From IMG/VR virus record IMGVR_UViG_3300042288_000528, positions 1 through 29,525 of that record: a DNA stretch of 29,525 nucleotides, one strand, 5' to 3'. Position 1 is the stretch's first letter, and the number at the start of each line of letters is the position of its first letter. Under the pieces are notes generated by a model. That model worked only from the letters and a program-made list of their open reading frames with translations. It made no database searches and was not told where the DNA came from. The translations under genes were made by a program, and so were the position numbers. This stretch comes from a virus. Of this stretch, positions 21,089 through 29,525 are shown in pieces.

Positions 21089-24000
21089 GCACATCAACCG
21101 CCTATCAATATGCAACGGGTGAAGGTGGCATTGGCTTAGATGCCATGAATGAGAACATTCGCAAGTTTTTTGCGGGTACGCCCACGGAAGAAGCCACGCG
21201 TGCTGCCATGTCGCAGTTCGGCGTATCGGATGAAGACATTCAAAGGGCTACAGGCAAGTCACTTGCTCAATACTACCCTGGCGCATTACCGACAACGAGT
21301 ACAGCGCCAGCAACTGGCGCACTGCCAACTGCAGCATCACCACTTAGTGTGGCATCAAATCAACTGACACCAACCGCTGATGTAAGCCTAACGCCTTCAG
21401 GTACGGGAAACTTAGCGCCTATTGGATCAACCGCTTATCGTTCTGCAATTGGTCAGGGTGGCATCGGCCTTGAGGCCATGAATCAGAACATTCTGAATTA
21501 TTTGGCTAACAATCCAACCGAAGTTGCGGCTCTTGCTGAAGCTAAAAAGTGGGGCGTATCTCAAGAAGATATTGAGCGCGCAACTGGCAAGTCTTACGAC
21601 CAGATTTTTCCAGAGCTATTTAGGCCTGGCAGGGTGCTTACCAGTGGGTTTGGAAGCCTTTCTCAAGCTGATCCGAGTACACCCTTTGGCACTGTACAAG
21701 TCACTGACACGGGTGGCGAGGGAACTGCCGCAGAGACGAGATCAGTCCCAGCGACTGCTTTAGATTATTTGTTGCAACAAAATCCAATTATTGCCAATGC
21801 AGTCCAAGGGCATACTGATGCCAGCGCAAATGCTTTTAAGCTGGTCAACGGGCAATTACAACAAGTAACTGCAGATCAAATTACGCCCCAAGATATTGCA
21901 TCAGGCAATGCGTTTTTCTTGCTATCTGGGGCCACGGGCGAGGCTAAGGATGTTGCAGGCCCTCGCGCTCGAATGTCCCAGCTTTATCGGGCCGAAGGCA
22001 ATGATCTAGTTCCTGTTGGTGATGCAAAACGCTATACGGGCACCAAAATCACTGGTCTTGAGCCAGTCGATATGGTTGCGTCCATGCTTGCTATGGTTCC
22101 AGGTCCGTGGCAAGTTCCTGCTCAAATTTACACTGCAGCGCGAGCAGCCCAAAAGGGCGATATAGCTGGCGCTGTTGCCTCTGTCGCAGGCGTCGGTGGA
22201 TTTACGGAAGTACAACAAGCAGCAAATCTGTATAAAGCGATTGACAGCAAAAATCCCTTGGCGATTGCGACATCGTTGATGGGTACGAGTTACGGAAGAG
22301 AGATTGCTGGCATGGACATTGGCGGCGTTAAAGTAGGTGACGCCGTAAATGCCGCAAGAGTTGTTGAAGCACTTAACAGAGGCGATTATGCAGCCGCTGC
22401 CATGGCTGGTGCCCAGTTAACAAATAGTCCTGAAGCAAGGCTTGCCGCACAAGGTGCAAGGCTAGTTCAGGCATTTGAGCGCGGCGATGTTAACGGCATG
22501 ATGAGTTCACTTGCAGGGTTTGGCAATGCGGCTAACAAGCTCACAAATGTGCCTAAGCCAACAGACAATTCATCGTTGGCAGCCGACGCATATACGCGCG
22601 CCATACAAGCAGGCGCGTCAGTTGATGAAGCCTTTGAGGCTGCAAGTGCAATTGATCCTCGCATTACAGGCCAAGGCGTTGGTGGCAGCATATTTGACCC
22701 ATATCTTTATCGGGAGGGTCCAGGAAGCACGATAAATGTCAGCGATACAACGATCGGCGCTAGTGGCAATGACACAATCACTGGCGGCGCTGGAGACCCT
22801 AATCAGGTGTCTTCAATGAATCAATTGTTTACAAATAAAGAGCCTGCCACTTTATCTGACGCGGTTCAATTATTTAGAAATTCTGGGTATTCAATAGAGC
22901 AAATCCACGACTGGATGGTGACAAACGGCATTTTTGACTCGCAGCAAGCAACTGATATTTTGACTGGCATGTTTGGGGCGCCTTCAGATGAAGTTATAAC
23001 AAATAATCAGGGCCTTGTAAGTGGCGCAGGCACTGACATCACAGCTTCAACGCCAGCAGCACAAGATACGCTAAGGACATTGGGCGGCATTCTCGGTCTT
23101 GGCACTGAAGACCCTGATGCGGCTTACCAAGCCTTATTTGGTGGTGCCAGTGGTGGCGTTGGCGATATTGCTGTGCTTGGCTTTGATCAGTTAAGCGGCC
23201 TGAGAGATCAGATTGAAATTATCCTTGATGATCCTGAGTTGCCAGATGATGCTCGCGATGAAATCACTCGAATGCTTGCTGAGGTTAACCGTCAGGTAAC
23301 TGAAGCACAAACGGCAGCATCAACTTCCGTCCAAGACGACATCACTGCAGCAGCACAATTGGCCGCAGCACAAGCAGCCCTTGGTGGCAATGCGCCAGGG
23401 GGTGGTGATGGAGGGGGCGGCGAACCTGGTGGTGGTACTCCAGGTGGTGGAGGTGGCACCGATCAACCATTAGCCACTGACATTACGCTTGGCACGCAGC
23501 AAGGTGAAAAGCCTGGATTGTCAGGCGTATCAGGTGATGGCAAATCAGGGTTGTCAGGTACATCTGGTACGGAAAAGTCTGGTATTTCAGGCGTGTCTGG
23601 AGTGTCAGGATTGTCAGGCGTGTCTGGCACGGAAAAGTCTGGCACTTCAGGAGTATCTGGAGTTTCTGGAGTTTCTGGAGTTTCTGGAGTATCCGGGGTG
23701 TCTGGGGTATCAGGTGTTTCTGGTGTTTCAGGGGTATCTGGAATTAGTGGCGTATCAGGCGTCAGTGGCGTATCTGGGGTAAGCGGCATCTCTGGCATCT
23801 CTGGCATCTCAGGTATCAGCGGCATCTCAGGCGTCTCGGGCGTCTCGGGCGTCTCGGGCATAAGCACTATTTCTGGCGTCTCAGGCGTCAGCGGCTTTTC
23901 TGGCATTAGTGGGACGCCACCTCCTCCACCTCCTCCACCACCACCACCACCACCGCCGCCACCGCCCCCACCCGTGGTTACGACACCACCATCAACTACC

Positions 24001-24636
24001 ACGCCAAGGGCTGGAGTGCCAGCATCGCCACAGGCAGGCCCCATCACAGGACCAGAGATTGCACGCTTGCAAGGCAAGATGCTTGAATCAAAAGTGCTGC
24101 AAGAAAGACAGATTGATCCTCTGGCAGCCATGAAACAAAGGATTGAAGAGATGAACTCGATTGACCCTATGCTCGCAGCCGTGCTATCACAACGATTGGG
24201 TTTGCCACAACCGCAACCTGAGACGCCCACCTACACTTATGGCCAGGAAACATCGATCGATGACATCCTGGGACTGACTAATCGCGGGTACGCTGAAGGT
24301 GGCTATGTCGAACCCTTAAAAGCCACCGGCGGTGCCATGAACCCTCAGTTTATGTTCCGTGCTGGTGGCTCACGCGAAGACTTCCGCGATGGCAAGCATG
24401 TGGCTGGTGATGGTGATGGTCAGTCCGATGACATTCCTGCATGGCTAGCTGATGGTGAGTTTGTTTTCCCAGCCGATGTGGTTTCAGCACTCGGAAATGG
24501 CTCAACGAAGGCAGGAACCGATAAACTCTACAAGATGATGCATGAGATCCGCGCACGGGCCAGGTCCACCAAGGAAAAGGACCTGCCACCCCCAGCGCAT
24601 AAGTCTCCACTCGACTACCTCAAAAAGGGTAAGTAA
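21085..24636 (+). CDS. Large virion protein with Gly-x-Ser shaft, poly-Pro and DGQSDD C-terminus
   Basis: 1183 residues. An approximately 55-residue unit occurs twice near the N-terminus (12-66 and 123-177), each with GGIGL(D/E)AMN.NI, (T/N)PTE and a (G)VS.EDI.RATGKS core. The middle (200-780) is Ala/Gly-rich and helical, as in internal or ejection proteins. Residues 785-810 are a Gly/Pro linker, 811-943 a Gly-x-Ser/Gly-Val-Ser tract, and 945-963 nineteen prolines in a row. The C-terminus has [14 protein letters not shown] and [30 protein letters not shown], a signature widely found in phage virion proteins, often at the end of tape-measure-like or ejection proteins. It lies between nozzle and internal virion genes. 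Exact role uncertain. Confidence 0.7.
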   Translation: MSTSTAYQYATGEGGIGLDAMNENIRKFFAGTPTEEATRAAMSQFGVSDEDIQRATGKSLAQYYPGALPTTSTAPATGALPTAASPLSVASNQLTPTADVSLTPSGTGNLAPIGSTAYRSAIGQGGIGLEAMNQNILNYLANNPTEVAALAEAKKWGVSQEDIERATGKSYDQIFPELFRPGRVLTSGFGSLSQADPSTPFGTVQVTDTGGEGTAAETRSVPATALDYLLQQNPIIANAVQGHTDASANAFKLVNGQLQQVTADQITPQDIASGNAFFLLSGATGEAKDVAGPRARMSQLYRAEGNDLVPVGDAKRYTGTKITGLEPVDMVASMLAMVPGPWQVPAQIYTAARAAQKGDIAGAVASVAGVGGFTEVQQAANLYKAIDSKNPLAIATSLMGTSYGREIAGMDIGGVKVGDAVNAARVVEALNRGDYAAAAMAGAQLTNSPEARLAAQGARLVQAFERGDVNGMMSSLAGFGNAANKLTNVPKPTDNSSLAADAYTRAIQAGASVDEAFEAASAIDPRITGQGVGGSIFDPYLYREGPGSTINVSDTTIGASGNDTITGGAGDPNQVSSMNQLFTNKEPATLSDAVQLFRNSGYSIEQIHDWMVTNGIFDSQQATDILTGMFGAPSDEVITNNQGLVSGAGTDITASTPAAQDTLRTLGGILGLGTEDPDAAYQALFGGASGGVGDIAVLGFDQLSGLRDQIEIILDDPELPDDARDEITRMLAEVNRQVTEAQTAASTSVQDDITAAAQLAAAQAALGGNAPGGGDGGGGEPGGGTPGGGGGTDQPLATDITLGTQQGEKPGLSGVSGDGKSGLSGTSGTEKSGISGVSGVSGLSGVSGTEKSGTSGVSGVSGVSGVSGVSGVSGVSGVSGVSGVSGISGVSGVSGVSGVSGISGISGISGISGISGVSGVSGVSGISTISGVSGVSGFSGISGTPPPPPPPPPPPPPPPPPPPVVTTPPSTTTPRAGVPASPQAGPITGPEIARLQGKMLESKVLQERQIDPLAAMKQRIEEMNSIDPMLAAVLSQRLGLPQPQPETPTYTYGQETSIDDILGLTNRGYAEGGYVEPLKATGGAMNPQFMFRAGGSREDFRDGKHVAGDGDGQSDDIPAWLADGEFVFPADVVSALGNGSTKAGTDKLYKMMHEIRARARSTKEKDLPPPAHKSPLDYLKKGK
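23515..23973 (+). repeat. Gly-x-Ser repeat tract followed by 19-codon proline run
   Basis: About 130 codons of mostly GVSG/GISG units (with three DGK or TEK interruptions near the start), then 19 proline codons at 23917-23973. At DNA level three different 9-bp units each occur as three perfect tandem copies: GGAGTTTCT at 23659-23685, GGCATCTCT-type at 23785-23811, and GGCGTCTCG at 23830-23856. This shows recent slippage or duplication. Confidence 0.9.
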
Positions 24637-24638
24637 TC

Positions 24639-25856
24639 ATGGCCGGATTATTTGAAGGCATTGCGCCACCGAATGTTGACACCTCGCGTACCACTGCACA
24701 ACAGGCGCCTGGGTATCTCACCGATTACCTGACCAAACTGGCTCAAGCAGGTACCAGTGCGCTTGGCACCACCACCCCAGCGGTTAAAGATGCTGCAGGC
24801 AACATCACAACGCCAGCATCGTTTACTCCGAAAACGGGCGAGGAACTTATTGCTAGCAGGCCTGATTACTACGCCAACCTAGTTGGTGGTATTGATCCCA
24901 CCACTGGCAAGCCTTATGAGGCCAAGGAAATGCCAGGCCTTAGCGATTTGGGCCGCTATAAAACGGCTTTAGATGCGGCCACATCCGCAGGCAAATTAGC
25001 AGCATCGCCGATTGGCGTCAGTTATGACAAAGATGGCAAGCCCGTCTTTTCTGACACGCTGCAAGCGTTTTACGATCCCTTCCAAAAAAATGTCATTGAC
25101 GCCATGCGCGAAGCGTCGGATGTCAACTTACAACGCAGCGTATTACCAGGACTTAAGGCTATTGGGATTGGCTCAGGTCAATTTGGCAGCAGTCGTGCCG
25201 GCACGCTTGGCGGTCAAGCCTTAGCAGATTATGGCGCAGCAGCTAATCGCCAAGAATCAGAATTGCGTTCTGCAGGCTATAAAACTGCGCTTGATGCTGC
25301 ATTGAGACAGCAAGCAAACTTAACAGGCGCGGCATCGGCATTAGGCAATATCGGGGGCACTGAGGCCACAGCATCGCAAAATGCACTTAAAGCACTTGCA
25401 GGTTTTGGTGAGCAGGACTTGGCATACGACCAATCCAAGATTGAGGCGCCTTTGACCCGTGCTGCCAATGTGGCTCAGATACTGCGTGGCTACAACTACC
25501 CAACCACAACGACTGAGACTTACAAGGGTCCTGCATCGGTTTACGGTCCGTCTGTCATGTCTCAGATTGCTGGCTTGGGATCGTTGGTCGGCGCAATGTT
25601 CCCTGCTGGCGGCGGTGCTGGCGATCGTGCATTAAATGCTTTGAAGAGCGTATTTGGCGCGCAAAATCTTGGTGGCGTAGGCGGCAGCGGATTAACGCAA
25701 GAACAATTGGATGCGCTGACTCGCCAAGCTGGACTTGATGTTGTGGGCATGGGTGACTTGCCAGCAAGCTTTGGTGGCGCAGGCGTGGCGCCTTACACTC
25801 AAGGCGATCAAGGCAGCGATTCAGGCGAAGGTTTATTCGGACCCCCAGGCGGTTAA
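24639..25856 (+). CDS. Virion structural / internal protein (hypothetical)
   Basis: 405 residues. The core at about 125-270 reads FYDPFQKNVIDAMREASDVNL, LPGLKAIGIGSGQFGSSRAG, GGQALADYGAAANRQESELR. This pattern (DPFQ..V.D, then SG.FGSSR, then Ala/Gln-rich helix) recurs in virion-associated proteins located between nozzle and lytic transglycosylase genes of aquatic podoviruses. The C-terminal third is Gly/Ala-rich (VGAMFPAGGGAGDRALNALKSVFGAQNLG) with a short hydrophobic stretch, and ends in a disordered tail. No catalytic residues or cysteines are visible. An internal capsid or DNA-ejection role is likely from order and composition. Confidence 0.65.
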   Translation: MAGLFEGIAPPNVDTSRTTAQQAPGYLTDYLTKLAQAGTSALGTTTPAVKDAAGNITTPASFTPKTGEELIASRPDYYANLVGGIDPTTGKPYEAKEMPGLSDLGRYKTALDAATSAGKLAASPIGVSYDKDGKPVFSDTLQAFYDPFQKNVIDAMREASDVNLQRSVLPGLKAIGIGSGQFGSSRAGTLGGQALADYGAAANRQESELRSAGYKTALDAALRQQANLTGAASALGNIGGTEATASQNALKALAGFGEQDLAYDQSKIEAPLTRAANVAQILRGYNYPTTTTETYKGPASVYGPSVMSQIAGLGSLVGAMFPAGGGAGDRALNALKSVFGAQNLGGVGGSGLTQEQLDALTRQAGLDVVGMGDLPASFGGAGVAPYTQGDQGSDSGEGLFGPPGG

Positions 25857-25866
25857 GAGGTAAGCA

Positions 25867-27513
25867 ATGGCAACTAAATCACCCCTAGCACTCGTGGAAA
25901 TGCCTGGCGAATCCTCTGGCATGACTGAGGCGCGTCAGACTTACATTGACGCTCAGAAAAAGATGCTCGAGGCGCTTGAGTCACGCAATCAGCTTTTTGA
26001 TCCAGTCCTTTTGGCCATGGCTCAAGGCTTCTTGGGACCAACCAAGTCAGGCTCCTTTGGCGAAAGCATTTCAAATGTTGCCGCGGCTGTAGGCCCTGCA
26101 GCAGAGGCCGAGCGCAAGCGCAACATTGAGATGGCTCAGATCCGCGCAGAGCTTGCTGCCAATCAATATGGCGCAGCACAAAAGGGCGAAGCGCTTAAGT
26201 CATTTACAAGTGCCATGCAGCCCGGTAAGCCAGGCGAGACCGTTACGGTCGGTGGCCAGCAATACCCAGCGCAATTTGTCGGCATGACGCCTGAAAAAGC
26301 AACGCAAATTGGCTTGTATGACAAAGACATGGGCGAGCTTGCCTTTAAGTTTTTGAAAGAACAGAGAGAGGGCTTTGCAGTTCAACCCACTGGCACGGTC
26401 AATCTGCGCACACCTGGCGGCCCTACCTTTACGCCATTTCCTGGCCAGGCTAATGAAATGGTTACGATTCCAGGTGTTGGCACGATTAGTGTCAGCAAAG
26501 AAGACAAGATCGCGCTTGATGTGGCCATGGGTAAGGGCGATGCAGCCACGGTCTTCAAGATTGCTGATAAGTACACGAAGCCTATGACAAGGCCTGGCGC
26601 AGAGCCTGCAGCAGCAACTACAGCACCACCTGCAGCAGGAACTGCAGCACCGCCTGCAGGCACTCCTGGGACGGGTATCAGGCCATCACCATCAGCTATG
26701 CGCATTCCTGTGACGGCTGAAGAAAAAGAAGCAGCAAAGCGTCAGCAAGAGTTAGAAGCAGCAGTGCAACGCGCTGAAGAGACAGAGCTTGCCACGCAAG
26801 GTGCCAAGCGCACAGCCTCTGCGATTGACGCGGGTTCAATGGCCGTGGCCAAGGTCCAAACCGCTAAGGACATTCAAACGCTCATCGGCACTGAGGGCAT
26901 GAACCAATACTTTGGTGCCTTCAATAAACCGAATGACATTTTTGCTGCCGTCGTTACGCTTGCAAGGCGCGCTCAGGAATCAGGTTCACAAGGCATTGAT
27001 AAGTCGCAGCTTGATAATGTGATTGCCAACTTAACACTTAACCTGCCCAAGTCTCCCAACGAGACCATGGAACAGTTCAAAGAGCGCAAGCAGCAGGTGA
27101 TTGACCGTGCGGCCATGGCAGCATCACGCATTGCTGAGATGGAGTTGTATTACTCGCAACTGATCAAGGGCCAGGGCCAGATTACTGAGGGCGAGCGCGA
27201 GATCTTGCGCAGGGCTGCAATCAATCCACGCTTTGACACGCCGAATGTGATCATGGCCAAAGCTAAAGCGATTGAAGCCATCAGTAACTTTGAGAAGTGG
27301 CGCGCTGATACGCTTGAGCAGAATCCCAAAATGACACTGGCACAGCTAAAGGCCGGCCAAGATTACAAGCGTGAAGAAGCCAAGCGTATTGCGGCTGTTG
27401 AAGATGCGATGAAGCCTTTATTGCCAAAGGGTACGCAACAAGCACCACGCTCTAGCGGTGGCTTGACCATGGATGCGATCAACAAACGAGCTAGTGAGCT
27501 TGGGGTGCGCTAA
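25867..27513 (+). CDS. Internal virion protein-like, helical (hypothetical)
   Basis: 548 residues from ATG 25867, with AAGAGG about 7 bases upstream in the 10-base gap. Residues 15-120 are helical with FDPVLLAMAQGFLGPTKSGSFGESISNVAAA, a pattern that begins many phage internal virion proteins. Residues 120-230 form a mixed region (TVTVGGQQYPAQFVGMTP, FAVQPTGTVNLRTPGGPTFTPFPG). Residues 238-275 are a Pro/Ala-rich linker. Residues 285-530 are a long charged helical domain (EEKEAAKRQQELEAAVQRAE; WRADTLEQNPKMTLAQLK). There are no cysteines. It lies just before the lytic transglycosylase, as ejection proteins do in T7-like and SU10-like phages. Confidence 0.65.
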   Translation: MATKSPLALVEMPGESSGMTEARQTYIDAQKKMLEALESRNQLFDPVLLAMAQGFLGPTKSGSFGESISNVAAAVGPAAEAERKRNIEMAQIRAELAANQYGAAQKGEALKSFTSAMQPGKPGETVTVGGQQYPAQFVGMTPEKATQIGLYDKDMGELAFKFLKEQREGFAVQPTGTVNLRTPGGPTFTPFPGQANEMVTIPGVGTISVSKEDKIALDVAMGKGDAATVFKIADKYTKPMTRPGAEPAAATTAPPAAGTAAPPAGTPGTGIRPSPSAMRIPVTAEEKEAAKRQQELEAAVQRAEETELATQGAKRTASAIDAGSMAVAKVQTAKDIQTLIGTEGMNQYFGAFNKPNDIFAAVVTLARRAQESGSQGIDKSQLDNVIANLTLNLPKSPNETMEQFKERKQQVIDRAAMAASRIAEMELYYSQLIKGQGQITEGEREILRRAAINPRFDTPNVIMAKAKAIEAISNFEKWRADTLEQNPKMTLAQLKAGQDYKREEAKRIAAVEDAMKPLLPKGTQQAPRSSGGLTMDAINKRASELGVR

Positions 27514-28715
27514 TGGAAGCAAACAAACTCGACGAGAATCAGGTCCGTTACGCCCTGCAGATTGGCGATGAAGCTCGTCGCATGGGCATCAACCCTGACT
27601 TTGTGCTGCCCATGGTGGCGGCTGAGAGCAAGTTTGATCCCAAGGCTGTCTCACCCAAGGGTGCGATCGGTCTGATGCAACTCATGCCGAGCACGGCAAA
27701 AGAGCTTGGCGTTAACCCTTATGACATCAGCCAAAATATCAAGGGCGGCTTAACCTACCTCAAGCAACTGTCATCACTGCCCGACATCGGTACCAATCCA
27801 GTTGCATTGCTGGCGGCTTATAACTCAGGTCCTAATAAAGCATATCTCAAGACACTTGATCCCAAGGACATCCCTGAAGAGACTGCAGCCTATGTAAGCA
27901 GGATCAATACTTATGCAGGCGGTACGCTGCCACAGCCCTTTATAGGCCTAGAAGGCGAGGCCGAGGGCGTAGGCGTTGGCCAAGGTGGCACCCTTACTGA
28001 AGGTGAAAGGCCAGCGCCAGCTTCTGAATTGGATTACCAGCGACTCATGCTTGATGCTGCTGGCGGTTTAACAGGCGCTGCAACTTCAGCAGGCTTACAG
28101 TTTGCAGGCTCTAAGTTTAATTTGCTTGGCCGAGCACTTGAGGGCATGTCACGCATCAATCAGCCTGACACCGCCACTTCAGGTGAGAAATGGCTGCGCA
28201 ACTGGGCTGGCATGGAAAAGCCTGGTGTTGGCGGCGTACCTCAAGCTTCAGCCACCTATGAGCGAGCCAAGGACCATGGCAAGGTATCAAGCCGTGCCAC
28301 CAAGATGTATGGCCCTCGCATGCCTGGCGAACCGATGGCCCTCGTTGATCGCTTGATTCAGCGCGGTAAGGATCAAGAGGCGTTGGTAGCCCGGCAAAAA
28401 AGCCCGTTAACGATGGCCAAAAACATCATGACATCGCCAGCAGGTAAGGTTGGCTTGGGAGCACTCGGAGGCATTAGCGCTGCAGAGCAGGCCCAACAGG
28501 CCATGAGCAAGTATGCTGAGCAGGATATGCCTATGGCAGCAGCATATGCCACAGGCGCATTAGGCTCAGCCATAACGGCCATTCCTCACACAGGCACTCA
28601 AATACTTGGTGGCGCTTTGGCAACCTCCCCCCTGGTTATGCGCGCATACCGCAAGTTACAAGAAAAAGGTATGCCATCAGGACTGCCTGCCACTTACAGC
28701 CCTTACTTCAAATAA
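27513..28715 (+). CDS. Virion-associated lytic transglycosylase (SLT domain)
   Basis: 400 residues, TAATG start. Residues 10-135 are a GH23/SLT domain: catalytic Glu38 in MVAAESKFDPKAVSPKGAIGLMQLMPSTAKELGV, the GLMQ motif at 53-56, and AAYNSG at 101-106, followed by PEETAAYVSRI. The enzyme would open peptidoglycan during DNA entry, distinct from the late endolysin. Residues 150-400 form a long tail: an Ala/Gly-rich helix (LMLDAAGGLTGAATSAGLQF), a charged middle, and a hydrophobic C-terminal stretch (GKVGLGALGGISAAEQAQQAM; TGALGSAITAIP) that could interact with membrane. It has no signal peptide, fitting delivery from the virion. Last gene of the + strand unit. Confidence 0.88.
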   Translation: MEANKLDENQVRYALQIGDEARRMGINPDFVLPMVAAESKFDPKAVSPKGAIGLMQLMPSTAKELGVNPYDISQNIKGGLTYLKQLSSLPDIGTNPVALLAAYNSGPNKAYLKTLDPKDIPEETAAYVSRINTYAGGTLPQPFIGLEGEAEGVGVGQGGTLTEGERPAPASELDYQRLMLDAAGGLTGAATSAGLQFAGSKFNLLGRALEGMSRINQPDTATSGEKWLRNWAGMEKPGVGGVPQASATYERAKDHGKVSSRATKMYGPRMPGEPMALVDRLIQRGKDQEALVARQKSPLTMAKNIMTSPAGKVGLGALGGISAAEQAQQAMSKYAEQDMPMAAAYATGALGSAITAIPHTGTQILGGALATSPLVMRAYRKLQEKGMPSGLPATYSPYFK

Positions 28716-28990
28716 CGCTTCTTAAAGCACTCCTTGCACTCTGCCAGCCACCCGCCCCTAGAACGCTCATAGAAGCCTTCTACGGGCTTTGTGACCTGGC
28801 ACTTAGAGCAAACCTTCTTGCCGTCCTTTACGGCGTTCCTGCGCTCAAATAAACGGTCTGAGGGCCATCCCTGATCGACACGCCACTTCAGGGTGTAATA
28901 ACTTAGCTTTCCGCGCTTTGCCCACTCACGGAGCGTGAGGGTGGTGGAACCGATGGTGAGAACTCTCTGGTTATGAATCGTGTTTGACAT
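28703..28990 (-). CDS. HTH plus zinc-ribbon small DNA-binding protein
   Basis: 95 residues from the ATG ending at 28990 (a second ATG three codons upstream, 28999, is in frame). Residues 5-45 read RVLTIGSTTLTLREWAKRGK, then LSYYTLKWRVDQGWPSDRLFE, a helix-turn-helix of the type often fused to HNH or homing-type nucleases in phages. Residues 57-95 carry CSKC (60-63) and CKEC (84-87), a zinc ribbon with the KPVEGFYERS spacing typical of such fusions. No HNH catalytic residues follow, so it is a DNA-binding stub rather than a nuclease. Its stop overlaps the end of the convergent transglycosylase gene by 13 bases. It probably belongs to an early or regulatory operon. Confidence 0.65.
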   Translation of the reverse strand: MSNTIHNQRVLTIGSTTLTLREWAKRGKLSYYTLKWRVDQGWPSDRLFERRNAVKDGKKVCSKCQVTKPVEGFYERSRGGWLAECKECFKKRYLK

Positions 28991-29115
28991 TTTTTGCATT
29001 CGCGTCGGCGCTCTAAATAAAATCTAAGCTTGTTGGGTTCCCAGTAAGACCGGGTATCAAGGACGGTTGTCTTGTAGGACCGTCCTGACTCGTTGCGACA
29101 GTAGGGGCATTGCAT
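28903..29115 (-). CDS. NrdR-like zinc-ribbon small protein
   Basis: 70 residues. Residues 1-50 resemble the N-terminal zinc ribbon of NrdR-type regulators: CPYC at 3-6, then RSYKTTVLDTRSYWE, RRRECKKCQTRFITRE with the second Cys pair. The ATP-cone domain of NrdR is missing, so it is a truncated or stand-alone ribbon as found in many phages. The last 20 residues are Ser/Pro-rich and coincide with the overlap with the next gene downstream (28903-28990), where the two genes use different frames. It may bind DNA or RNA; no partner is evident. Confidence 0.55.
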   Translation of the reverse strand: MQCPYCRNESGRSYKTTVLDTRSYWEPNKLRFYLERRRECKKCQTRFITREFSPSVPPPSRSVSGQSAES

Positions 29116-29333
29116 CGTGCAGTCTCTTTCTCAACTCCAACACATTCCAGGCCAGATCGTGCAAGTATTGATCGGCCAATGCTGGATCGGTTTTCATTTG
29201 GTTTTGCGCCTGGTTGTGCAGTCGCTCGATAATTTTCAATTGCTTCTCGTATAAGCTCATCTAGGTCAGCATCCATTTGATCGGGGTAGTCAACCAACTG
29301 CCTGAGCATGCGATAGCGTAGAGCATCATTCAT
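29013..29333 (-). CDS. Small hypothetical protein (overlapping frames, extent uncertain)
   Basis: 106 residues as read. The first 35 (MNDALRYRMLRQLVDYPDQM, then DADLDELIREAIENY) look like genuine coding sequence, and the start overlaps the upstream stop by 8 bases (ATGAATGA). After about residue 37 the composition becomes Ser/Pro/Thr/Arg-rich and protein-like patterns move to another frame (29057-29260). Either the gene continues as an overprinted tail or a frame change joins the two. I would trust the N-terminal part only. Confidence 0.4.
   Translation of the reverse strand: MNDALRYRMLRQLVDYPDQMDADLDELIREAIENYRATAQPGAKPNENRSSIGRSILARSGLECVGVEKETARCNAPTVATSQDGPTRQPSLIPGLTGNPTSLDFI
29057..29260 (-). 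CDS. Small helical protein (hypothetical)
   Basis: 67 residues. Strongly helical with regularly spaced hydrophobic residues (MSLYEKQLKIIERLHNQAQN; ADQYLHDLAWNVLELRKRLHD), a plausible coiled-coil protein. No Shine-Dalgarno is apparent, which could mean coupling to the upstream frame. It lies entirely inside the longer frame 29013-29333, read in another phase, so one of the two may be a shadow. The amino acid pattern favours this one over the C-terminal half of the longer frame. Confidence 0.45.
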   Translation of the reverse strand: MSLYEKQLKIIERLHNQAQNQMKTDPALADQYLHDLAWNVLELRKRLHDAMPLLSQRVRTVLQDNRP

Positions 29334-29525
29334 GCTTTTTTTTCAGGTGGTTATTGACAATCGTTTTGCCTGCTTTTGATGCTGGCCATGCAAGAACCCG
29401 ATGATCAATCGTGAAGTCCATGCCACCACTTCGCATGGCATGAAGCAGCCTGGGAGTTAGTGCTGTGAATTGTTTTGGTGCCGGCTCATCAGGGCAGATG
29501 GTCCAGGTGTAGGGTAACTTAGCCA
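29326..29525 (-). CDS. Partial CDS at right edge (C-terminal part of an unknown protein)
   Basis: The - strand frame ending at 29326-29328 (TGA) is open to the window edge, giving 65 residues with no start inside. Visible segments include KLPYTWTICPDEPAPKQF, LTPRLLHAMRSGGMDFTI and a Lys/His-rich end NNHLKKKHE. The other two frames on this strand are interrupted. The stop overlaps the next ATG (ATGAATGA), as in the rest of this cluster, which supports it being a real gene. I do not recognise the family. Confidence 0.5.
   Translation of the reverse strand, partial: AKLPYTWTICPDEPAPKQFTALTPRLLHAMRSGGMDFTIDHRVLAWPASKAGKTIVNNHLKKKHE

Noticed and set aside
23463-24230. 255-codon - strand frame with a long polyglycine run
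   Set aside because: The polyglycine is the reverse of the proline run and the rest mirrors the Gly-x-Ser tract; a repeat shadow.
28703-28990. HNH endonuclease
   Set aside because: The helix-turn-helix and first zinc ribbon resemble HNH-nuclease fusions, but no HNH catalytic segment follows before the stop codon.

Overview
The window is the late (virion) region of a tailed bacteriophage with a short, podovirus-type tail. From position 1 to 28715 every gene lies on the + strand. Almost all neighbours overlap by 1-20 bases (ATGA, TAATG or TGATG junctions) or sit a few bases apart, so this looks like one very long co-transcribed and translationally coupled unit. The longest non-coding gaps are 42 and 33 bases. 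At the right edge a small-gene cluster on the - strand meets it head-on. No integrase, tRNA, CRISPR array or insertion sequence was seen. Terminase, portal and capsid genes are not in the window, so the phage cannot be placed in a named genus. The protein style (DGQSDD-type virion protein, adaptor and nozzle set, Gly-x-Ser fibres, 2-oxoglutarate oxygenases) resembles uncultured phages of aquatic Gram-negative bacteria. The host is an inference only.

Layout. (a) 1-3589: a Gly/Lys-rich protein cut by the window edge, three small beta-rich virion proteins, a basic protein, a tail-accessory/adaptor-like protein carrying an inserted beta-sandwich, and a zinc-ribbon protein. (b) 3589-8108: a 605-residue collagen-like tail fibre followed directly by a glycosyltransferase-methyltransferase fusion, a second glycosyltransferase whose C-terminus looks like the N-terminal half of a GT9 enzyme, and a separate small gene that looks like the GT9 C-terminal half. 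(c) 8142-14653: another fibre protein, a small helical protein, four consecutive and different 2-oxoglutarate/Fe(II) oxygenase-like genes, a cysteine-containing glycine-rich tip-like protein, a tail assembly chaperone-like protein, an AT-rich late-region gene and a CxxCxxCC-type cysteine-cluster protein. (d) 14653-16278: lysis cassette with two small membrane proteins, a 3TM holin-like protein and a GH24 endolysin. (e) 16278-28715: tail core and ejection proteins: DUF5872-like protein, SU10-type adaptor, fibre/neck protein, nozzle-like protein, then four large virion proteins ending in a lytic transglycosylase. (f) 28703-29525, - strand: four or five tiny overlapping genes, two with zinc-ribbon cysteine pairs.

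How the parts may work together: regions (a) and (e) build the head-tail connector, nozzle and ejection machinery; (b) and (c) build receptor-binding fibres. The enzymes packed between the fibre genes, three glycosyltransferase-type genes, a methyltransferase domain and four oxygenases, suggest a dedicated cassette that chemically decorates either the phage's own Ser-rich collagen-like fibres or the host surface. That reading is inference from gene order and family membership and is the main hypothesis to test here.
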